Source of the DNA: CAZKMQ01 sp964554065
Lineage (GTDB): Bacteria; Patescibacteriota; Patescibacteriia; Magasanikbacterales; JBBTQS01
Reading direction: 5' to 3'
NCBI GenBank assembly: GCA_964554065.1
Contig: CAZKMQ010000040.1
Span: forward strand, 1-8,160
Length of the DNA: 8,160 bases
Shown here: positions 4,095 to 8,160 of the stretch, piece by piece
How the letters are laid out: each line of letters opens with the position of its first letter
Numbering within the stretch: the first letter of the stretch is position 1
Made by a program: the position numbers and the translations under genes
The notes under the pieces: generated by a model
The model's database searches: none
Told to the model about the DNA's origin: nothing
The model's input: only the letters and a program-made list of their open reading frames with translations

Positions 4095-4553
4095 TTATCG
4101 TGGAGAATATTTAGTAAGATAAGCACTTACCAAATCATCCTTTACGTCACAATTAGCCGCATTAAGCATAACCATAACATTTCCTGATGGCCAAACGTAC
4201 ATGCAAGAATTATTATTGGATGCATCTCTACGATAATTCACATTACCACCTAGAACAGAAACGGCACCAAATCCTTGTCCATCTCCTGCTTCATCTTCTA
4301 GCATAAATTGAACATATTGATTAATATCTTGAGAGCTTGCGCCAGTATATACTACTACATCTACACTATGAGAGGCACTGGTGTATTGAGCGTAATCAGT
4401 AGTAAATGATACGCCTGAGCTATTTTTGTCTATGCCTGATTGCACAGGTCCATTGAATGAATATTTTCCAACATTTTTTTCAATAGCAGTTGATGCTGAA
4501 ATACAGCCTGCACCAATAAATAAAACTGACACGAGTAATAATATATTTTTCAT
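4095..4553 (-). CDS. Small lipoprotein of unknown function
   Basis: The protein has 152 aa from the ATG at 4553. It begins MKNILLLVSVLFIGAGC: a short basic start, a hydrophobic core and a lipobox (GAGC) with the lipidated Cys at residue 17. The mature part is polar, rich in Ser, Asn, Val and Tyr, with two further cysteines (near SCMYVW and NCDVKDD) that could form a disulphide outside the membrane. I chose 4553 because the longer frame (to 4715) adds a basic, repeat-derived N-terminus that would bury the signal peptide and runs through the terminator at 4615-4643. Another ATG three codons upstream (4562) is possible. No clear SD. I do not recognise the family. An extracytoplasmic, membrane-tethered location is inferred. 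Confidence 0.75.
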   Translation of the reverse strand: MKNILLLVSVLFIGAGCISASTAIEKNVGKYSFNGPVQSGIDKNSSGVSFTTDYAQYTSASHSVDVVVYTGASSQDINQYVQFMLEDEAGDGQGFGAVSVLGGNVNYRRDASNNNSCMYVWPSGNVMVMLNAANCDVKDDLVSAYLTKYSPR

Positions 4554-4567
4554 ATACCACATGATTA

Positions 4568-4594
4568 ATAATACCTGTGTAACTAGTGTACCAA
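4568..4594 (-). promoter_or_regulatory. Possible promoter of the lipoprotein gene
   Basis: A -10 TATTAT (4573-4568) with -35-like TTGGTA (4594-4589) at a short 15-bp spacing. Transcription would begin only a few bases before the start codon, giving a near-leaderless mRNA. The evidence is weak. Confidence 0.3.
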
Positions 4595-4614
4595 GATCTA
4601 CTGAATTATAAAAC

Positions 4615-4643
4615 AAAAGAACAACCAAGATGGCTGTTCTTTT
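4615..4643 (-). terminator. Terminator-like hairpin between the tRNA-like element and the lipoprotein gene
   Basis: AAAAGAACA (4615-4623) pairs with TGTTCTTTT (4635-4643), with CCA/TGG continuing inside. T-rich sequence follows in both directions (GTTTTAT on minus, CTTTTT on plus). On the minus strand it would end transcripts coming from the tRNA region. Confidence 0.55.
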
Positions 4644-4644
4644 C

Positions 4645-4667
4645 TTTTTGGAGCAGGTAGCGGGAAT
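4645..4667. repeat. Direct repeat copy A: 3' end of tRNA-Gly plus flank
   Basis: These 23 bp are identical to 4864-4886, which is the 3' end (part of T arm, acceptor, CCA and downstream T's) of the intact tRNA-Gly gene. In each copy a hairpin terminator lies immediately to the left. Confidence 0.9.
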
Positions 4668-4755
4668 TCCGCCTCGCGCTCGCTTCCGCTCGGACTTCGT
4701 TGTCCTGGGCACCAAGCAATCTTACGCCAGCTCAGATTGCTTGTCTTTCACCTGC
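4649..4755 (-). pseudogene. tRNA-Gly-derived chimeric element with foreign GC-rich interior
   Basis: Read on the minus strand, the segment starts with GCAGGTG (4755-4749) and ends TACCTGC-T-CCA (4659-4649), the acceptor ends of tRNA-Gly. CGAGC also lies 5' of it, as it does next to the real tRNA. The 107-nt length and interior are not tRNA-like in sequence: no GTTCGA T-loop and no normal anticodon arm. Yet three stems sit between the acceptor strands. They are CAAGCAATCT/AGATTGCTTG with an 11-nt loop (4713-4743), GGAC/GTCC (4692-4705), and GCGG/CCGC abutting the acceptor like a T arm (4660-4672). The interior is much richer in G+C than its surroundings. It may be a broken tRNA copy, a dispersed repeat, or a tRNA-like structured RNA. 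Confidence 0.5.
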
Positions 4756-4834
4756 GCTCGTCGCCAGTCGCTTCTGGCTCCTCACTTGGTTCACTCGTGC
4801 CCGTTCGATTCCCTCACCAACTTACCGCAAAAAG
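4756..4834. other. GC-rich non-coding tail of the tRNA-like element
   Basis: The GC-rich character continues to about 4825. It holds the hairpin GCCAG/CTGGC (4763-4778) and, on the plus strand, GTTCGATTC followed by CCTCACCA (4803-4819), which resembles a T-loop and CCA but lacks the paired stem and most of the acceptor. Frames through this stretch have no gene-like features. Confidence 0.4.
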
Positions 4835-4862
4835 AAATAATACCCTTGCAAGGGTATTATTT
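4835..4862 (-). terminator. Terminator downstream of tRNA-Gly
   Basis: A perfect 28-bp palindrome (AAATAATACCC... with GGGTATTATTT) gives a 12-bp stem, followed on the minus strand by CTTTTTG. It begins 5 bp after the CCA end of tRNA-Gly, so it most likely ends the nth-tRNA transcript. Confidence 0.8.
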
Positions 4863-4863
4863 G

Positions 4864-4886
4864 TTTTTGGAGCAGGTAGCGGGAAT
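4864..4886. repeat. Direct repeat copy B: 3' end of intact tRNA-Gly
   Basis: Identical over 23 bp to 4645-4667. A direct repeat of a tRNA 3' end is the usual footprint of site-specific integration, but here only about 200 bp lie between the copies and no integrase is present, so duplication is equally possible. Confidence 0.9.
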
Positions 4887-4943
4887 CGAACCCGCATCGT
4901 CTGGTTGGAAGCCAGAAATAATAAACCATTATACGATACCTGC
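4868..4943 (-). tRNA. tRNA-Gly(UCC)
   Basis: The minus strand folds as a complete cloverleaf. The acceptor GCAGGTA pairs with TACCTGC over 7 bp. The anticodon stem CTGG/CCAG holds loop CTTCCAA, giving anticodon TCC. The T arm is GCGGG-TTCGATT-CCCGC, the discriminator is T as in bacterial tRNA-Gly, and CCA is encoded. It decodes GGA/GGG glycine codons. Its first 15 nt are also the last four codons and stop of nth (4929-4943). No separate promoter is obvious in the nth 3' end, so it is probably cut by RNase P out of the nth transcript. Confidence 0.95.
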
Positions 4944-5567
4944 GCTCGGACAAACATCCTTTAGCGGACATTCATCACATCGCGGCCGACGCGCTTTACA
5001 AACCGCTCGGCCATGAAGAATCAAATATTCATTAATGTTGAGCCAATCGTTTTGCTCAACAATTTTTTCTAATTCAGTGGAAATTGTATCAGGATTTGTC
5101 GCATCGGTCAAGCCAAGTCTTTTTGCCAACCGCTTCACATGAGTGTCTACAGCCACACCTTCTAACTTACCAAATGCCTTTGCCGTCACAAGAGATGCTG
5201 TCTTTTTTGCCACACCTGGAAGCTCAAGCAATTCATCAACGGTTTGAGGTACTTTTCCGTCATATTTTTCAACAAGCAACTGCCCAATCCCCTTCAGATA
5301 CTTTGATTTGGATTTATAAAAACCAGTGGACTTAATATCCACCTCCAATTCTGAAGGATTTGCATCAGCATAATCCTGCGCGGTTTTATATTTCTTAAAC
5401 AAAACCGCAGTAACCATATTCACCCGCTTGTCCGTACATTGCGCAGACAAAACCGTTCCAATTACTAGCTCCAAGGGATTGCTCCAATGAACATACTGGT
5501 CATCGTTGTGTGTGTAATTTTTTTTCAAAATTTCTAAGACTTTCTTGGCCTGATCTTTCTTATTCAT
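4929..5567 (-). CDS. nth: Endonuclease III (DNA glycosylase/AP lyase)
   Basis: The protein has 212 aa, the normal Nth length. It removes oxidised pyrimidines and cuts the abasic site in base-excision repair. Visible hallmarks: LSAQCTD (40-46), the helix-hairpin-helix ELPGVAKKTASLV (115-127) with catalytic Lys122, and VDTHV (140-144) with catalytic Asp141. The 4Fe-4S cluster is C190-x6-C197-x2-C200-x5-C206, exactly the Nth spacing. All key residues are intact. The start is the ATG at 5567, preceded only by a weak GGTGA. The protein ends six residues after the last Cys, and the codons for Ala-Gly-Ile-Val plus TAA are the first 15 nt of tRNA-Gly. The C-terminus is therefore fixed by tRNA sequence, and processing of the tRNA would remove the stop codon from the mRNA. 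Confidence 0.95.
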   Translation of the reverse strand: MNKKDQAKKVLEILKKNYTHNDDQYVHWSNPLELVIGTVLSAQCTDKRVNMVTAVLFKKYKTAQDYADANPSELEVDIKSTGFYKSKSKYLKGIGQLLVEKYDGKVPQTVDELLELPGVAKKTASLVTAKAFGKLEGVAVDTHVKRLAKRLGLTDATNPDTISTELEKIVEQNDWLNINEYLILHGRAVCKARRPRCDECPLKDVCPSAGIV

Positions 5568-5575
5568 ATATCACC

Positions 5576-5604
5576 AGTATATCCCCTTGAGCCGCAGCGC
5601 ACAA
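5576..5604 (-). promoter_or_regulatory. Possible nth promoter
   Basis: -10 TATACT (5581-5576) and -35 TTGTGC (5604-5599) with a 17-bp spacer on the minus strand. It would give an almost leaderless nth mRNA. It overlaps the plus-strand promoter at 5587-5616, so the two divergent units may compete. The -35 is weak. Confidence 0.35.
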
Positions 5605-5616
5605 AGGTGGTAAGGT
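5587..5616 (+). promoter_or_regulatory. Possible promoter of the exonuclease operon
   Basis: TTGAGC (5587-5592), 18 bp, TAAGGT (5611-5616) preceded by TGG (extended -10). The match is moderate. It is the only candidate in the 77-bp divergent gap. Confidence 0.35.
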
Positions 5617-5644
5617 ACACCTGTTAATTCGTAAAGAGAATCAT

Positions 5645-6313
5645 ATGGCATCAATTGTATTTGATATTGAAACTATTGGCAAAACTTTCAGCGACCTTGA
5701 TCAGGACATTCAGGACTACTTATTAAAATATGACAAAACCGATGAGGAGCGCGAGGCTAGCAAAGGCAAACTAGCGCTGTGGGCACCAACTGCTGAAATC
5801 GTGACCATTGCAATGCTTAATCCTCGAACAGGAAAAGGTAAATGTTATTTCCAAGATGGCGGAACAGGTGTGGATGATTTTGAGGAAAATGGCGGAGAGT
5901 TTGTAACAGGAACAGAAAAAGAAATTCTGGAAAAATTCTGGGATGATCTGCAACACTTTGATCAGGTGATTTCATTTAATGGTCGTTCATTTGATGGACC
6001 AATGCTAATGCTTCGCTCTGCCATGCTTGGTGTGAAGCCTACAAAAAATCTTGTTCCCTATCGCTACGATTACAAACAGCATTGCGACTTGCTTGACCAA
6101 CTAACATTTTATAGTGCGTCACGAAAGTTTAATCTGGATATGTACACACGCGCATTTGGCATCACAAGTCCCAAAGAAGGCGGCATGAGTGGCGACAAAG
6201 TTGGTCAGGCTTATGCTGATGGTAAGTATGTAGAGATCGCGCAGTACTGTTGGGGTGATGTGATCGCAACCGGTGAGTTATTCAAAAACTGGGAAGCAAA
6301 CTTACGATTTTAG
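5645..6313 (+). CDS. Predicted 3'-5' exonuclease, DnaQ-like DEDDy type (PolB-exonuclease-like, PF10108 type)
   Basis: The protein has 222 aa. Exo I is FDIET with Asp7 and Glu9; Exo II is SFNGRSFDGPML with Asp117; Exo III is YCWGDV with Tyr201 and Asp205 (Y-x3-D, so DEDDy). SGDKVGQAY followed by the IAQYCWGDV block is the signature I associate with the stand-alone exonuclease domain related to DNA polymerase B. Such enzymes trim single-stranded nucleic acid ends with two metal ions; DNA is the likely but unproven substrate. No polymerase domain is attached. The start is ATG 5645 with weak purine-rich AAGAGA upstream. The next gene starts 4 bp after its TAG, so the two are surely co-transcribed. 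Confidence 0.88.
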   Translation: MASIVFDIETIGKTFSDLDQDIQDYLLKYDKTDEEREASKGKLALWAPTAEIVTIAMLNPRTGKGKCYFQDGGTGVDDFEENGGEFVTGTEKEILEKFWDDLQHFDQVISFNGRSFDGPMLMLRSAMLGVKPTKNLVPYRYDYKQHCDLLDQLTFYSASRKFNLDMYTRAFGITSPKEGGMSGDKVGQAYADGKYVEIAQYCWGDVIATGELFKNWEANLRF

Positions 6314-6317
6314 TCGC

Positions 6318-7736
6318 ATGAAAAAGCACCACATTACATCACAAATGTTCTACCAGTATGAATTCTGTCCGCACTGGATCTGGTTTGATAACTTTGGAGA
6401 CCAAAAGAAAAAAGGAGAGCTCAACGAGCTCTTCTTAAAATTACTTGAACAGGGTGTGGCGCATGAAGAAGATTACATTAAGGACAAATATTTTGAGGAA
6501 GTTCCGATTACTCATGATAGCGCTGCAGTTGAAACTACTTTAGATTTGATGCGCCGCGGCGTGGAAACCATTTACCAAGGTGAGTTGCGAGGTGAAGTTG
6601 ATGGCAATGATTGGGTTGGTCGTCCGGATTTGTTAGTACGCAAGCGTGGCAAGTCTGACTTGGGAGATTTTCATTACGAAGCGGTAGATATTAAAAGCGG
6701 AAAATCTCTTAAGAAAGTTCACAAGATGCAGCTGACGTTTTATTCCATTTTATTGGAGCAGATTCAAGGCATTTTTCCAAAAAAAGCCGCGATCATAAAT
6801 TTGAATCACGAGACTTTGGAATTTTCTCCAAAAGAATTTCGTAGAAAATTTAATGAACGCAAAAAAATAATTGAAAAAATATTAGACGGTGAAAAACCTG
6901 AACTTGTTCTGACACGTATGTGTTTGCAAGGACCATGGAAAGAAGAATGTAAAGCCCAAGCTGAAAAAGCAAATGACATTTCTCTTTTATATAATGTTGA
7001 CCGCCGCGCATTAAGTCTTTTGCGCAAAGCCGGAATTAAAACCGTTGATGATGCAGCGCTTGCAGACATAGATTCTCTGCCAAAAATACCTTTCATGAAT
7101 CACGACCGCCTAGAACGCATGATAGTTCAAGCGGAATCTTTATCACATGGAGAAACCAGAGTTTTGAAAACTCCGGAAATCCCAGAAGACGGTTTACTGC
7201 TTCATTTTGATATTGAAGGCGACCCTTTGCTGGGTGTTGAATACTTATTTGGTTTTTTGGATGAAAAAACAGACAAATACTCATATTTTATAGCTGAAAA
7301 ACCTGAAGACGAGAAAAAAATGTGGAAACAGTTTTTAAAATGGTTGAAAACTTTGCCTGATGAGTACACAGTGTACCACTATGCACCGTACGAAAAAAGC
7401 CGCATGACAACAATGGAAGAAAAATACGGCGGATCAAAAGAACTGGATCAATTTAAAGAAAATCTTTTTGATCTCTTTGCGGTAGTTAAAGAATCAATTG
7501 TGTTTCCATTGTGTTTTTATTCTGTAAAAGACATTTGCAAACACCTTGGATTCTTCTGGAGTCACAAAAAAGCCGGTGGCGCACAAAGTATTTTTTGGTA
7601 TGAGCAATGGCTTGAGTCTGGTGACCGCAAAATACTAGAAGATATCATCCAATACAATGAAGATGATGTGCGAGCAACTGTGTTTTTGAAAAAATGGCTA
7701 CAAGATCAATATGCATCAGGACTCTCACACAAATAA
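6318..7736 (+). CDS. TM0106-type RecB-like nuclease with C-terminal RNase H-fold exonuclease domain
   Basis: The protein has 472 aa with two nuclease folds. N-terminal (about 1-215) is a Cas4/RecB-like PD-(D/E)XK domain: VAHEED (47-52), GRPD with Asp104, VDIKSGK with Asp124 and Lys126, and Q138-x3-Y142 of the QxxxY motif. Cysteines at 17, 202 and 211 may be a reduced Fe-S set. A short helical link with HhH character follows (225-275, LLRKAGIKTVDDA). C-terminal (about 290-470) is a ribonuclease-H/DEDD domain: HFDIEGD (Asp298, Glu300), YHYAPYEK (353-360), and YNEDDV (Tyr446, Asp450). The architecture matches the TM0106 family; its biological role is not known. The ATG at 6318 is preferred over the in-frame GTG at 6273, which would overlap the upstream gene by 41 bp. 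No SD. Confidence 0.87.
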   Translation: MKKHHITSQMFYQYEFCPHWIWFDNFGDQKKKGELNELFLKLLEQGVAHEEDYIKDKYFEEVPITHDSAAVETTLDLMRRGVETIYQGELRGEVDGNDWVGRPDLLVRKRGKSDLGDFHYEAVDIKSGKSLKKVHKMQLTFYSILLEQIQGIFPKKAAIINLNHETLEFSPKEFRRKFNERKKIIEKILDGEKPELVLTRMCLQGPWKEECKAQAEKANDISLLYNVDRRALSLLRKAGIKTVDDAALADIDSLPKIPFMNHDRLERMIVQAESLSHGETRVLKTPEIPEDGLLLHFDIEGDPLLGVEYLFGFLDEKTDKYSYFIAEKPEDEKKMWKQFLKWLKTLPDEYTVYHYAPYEKSRMTTMEEKYGGSKELDQFKENLFDLFAVVKESIVFPLCFYSVKDICKHLGFFWSHKKAGGAQSIFWYEQWLESGDRKILEDIIQYNEDDVRATVFLKKWLQDQYASGLSHK

Positions 7737-8160
7737 GATCGTAGCTATACTCCCCAACATACGCTCAGGCCATAATGTTGGTGCTTTTTTTCGTACTAGC
7801 GACGCGATTAGTGTGAATAAAATGTATTTGGTGGGGTGGACACCAGAACCGGGACAGATACAAGTAGACAAAGTTTCACTTGGTGCTGAAAAAATTATTC
7901 CATGGGAACGATTCAACACACTCGCACCATTAATTAAGAAGTTAAAGGCTGACGGCTACCACATTGTTGGTCTGGAAAAAACAAAATCAAGTATTGACTA
8001 TCGAGATTGGAAGCCACAATTTCCTTTGGCAATTATTGTAGGCGGAGAAGTAACTGGCATGTCTCGTTCAGCATTAAGCCACTGCGACACCGTAGTACAC
8101 CTCCCAATGCTTGGCCACAAAAAATCACTCAATGTTTCTGTGGCGTTTGGCGCGCTGGCG
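7711..8160 (+). CDS. SpoU/TrmH-family RNA 2'-O-methyltransferase (partial, C-terminus off the right edge)
   Basis: 150 residues are visible and the frame is open at the edge. Motif 1 is NIRSGHNVGAFFRTSDA (16-32) with Arg28, motif 2 is IVGGEVTGM (109-117), and motif 3 is LPMLGHKKSLNVSVA (131-145) with Asn141. These three build the knotted AdoMet site of the SPOUT class, which methylates ribose 2'-OH in tRNA or rRNA. No N-terminal substrate-binding extension is present, so it is the short, TrmL-like form; the target nucleotide cannot be told from sequence. Motif 3 is already complete, so only some 10-20 residues should be missing. The start ATG at 7711 overlaps the preceding gene by 26 bp, which indicates translational coupling. 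Confidence 0.88.
   Translation, partial: MHQDSHTNKIVAILPNIRSGHNVGAFFRTSDAISVNKMYLVGWTPEPGQIQVDKVSLGAEKIIPWERFNTLAPLIKKLKADGYHIVGLEKTKSSIDYRDWKPQFPLAIIVGGEVTGMSRSALSHCDTVVHLPMLGHKKSLNVSVAFGALA

Noticed and set aside
4554..4715. Longer N-terminus for the lipoprotein
   Set aside because: It would read through the terminator hairpin and tRNA-derived repeat and bury the lipoprotein signal peptide.
4730..4819. Second tRNA on the plus strand ending GTTCGATTC...CCA
   Set aside because: The T-loop-like GTTCGATTC has no complementary T stem, and only six bases separate it from CCA, so the acceptor stem is missing.
4645..4886. Integrative element bounded by att sites at tRNA-Gly
   Set aside because: The direct repeat is real, but about 200 bp between copies is too little for an element and there is no integrase. 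Kept only as one possible origin of the chimeric segment.
4630..5016. Plus-strand open frames across the tRNA region (including GNRTRI-type translation)
   Set aside because: These are translations of tRNA-Gly and the GC-rich element on the wrong strand; no SD, promoter or protein-like composition.
1..8160. Recoded UGA (as glycine) seen in some CPR lineages
   Set aside because: No gene ends in TGA in this window, but no in-frame TGA interrupts any recognised protein either, so the standard bacterial code explains everything.
1..8160. CRISPR array, insertion sequence or phage genes
   Set aside because: No spaced direct repeats, no transposase-like frame with terminal inverted repeats, and no phage proteins were found.

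Overview
The window looks like a piece of a small, AT-rich bacterial genome, most likely Candidate Phyla Radiation (Patescibacteria, Parcubacteria-like). The case is inferential. It rests on a Sec-exported SbsA/Big_5-type surface protein, a short TrmB-like regulator, a PF10108-type exonuclease followed by a TM0106-type nuclease, CCA encoded in the tRNA gene, and many small proteins without recognisable families. The standard bacterial code fits: no in-frame TGA interrupts any gene, and every stop seen is TAA or TAG.

Layout. (1) 1-1229, minus: N-terminal 409 residues of a large exported surface protein, behind a consensus promoter and a leader that carries a terminator-like hairpin. (2) 1441-2136, plus, divergent from it: a 77-aa Cys-rich small protein and a second short frame with a membrane helix that has a perfect Shine-Dalgarno (SD) but no start codon beside it, closed by a strong terminator. 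(3) 2150-2970, plus: inverted repeat, extended -10 promoter and a TrmB-family regulator. (4) 2971-3691: no ordinary protein gene, but two convincing non-coding transcription units. One is a ~380-nt minus-strand RNA with promoter, several hairpins and terminator. The other is a ~140-nt plus-strand RNA with promoter, hairpins, repeated AGGAG motifs and terminator. (5) 3712-4079, plus: cold-shock protein gene with its own promoter, leader and terminator. (6) 4095-4643, minus: small lipoprotein gene. (7) 4645-4943: a tRNA-Gly(UCC) gene on the minus strand plus a GC-rich element that keeps both ends of that tRNA but has a foreign interior. (8) 4929-5567, minus: endonuclease III (nth), whose last four codons and stop lie inside the tRNA-Gly gene. 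(9) 5645-8160, plus: a tight three-gene operon of a DEDDy 3'-5' exonuclease, a PD-(D/E)XK plus RNase H-fold nuclease, and a SpoU/TrmH RNA methyltransferase that runs off the right edge.

How it fits together. Nucleic-acid maintenance dominates: base-excision repair (Nth), two nucleases, an RNA methyltransferase and an RNA-chaperone-type cold-shock protein. The part most likely to be undescribed is 2971-3830. Three strong promoters of the same design (TTGACA, 17 bp, TGG-extended -10) drive two structured RNAs and the cold-shock gene. The longer RNA also carries two very short SD-preceded reading frames (MDGG and MGGG). The tRNA-Gly/nth overlap and the tRNA-like chimeric element are the second point of interest. 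No CRISPR array, insertion sequence or phage gene was seen.
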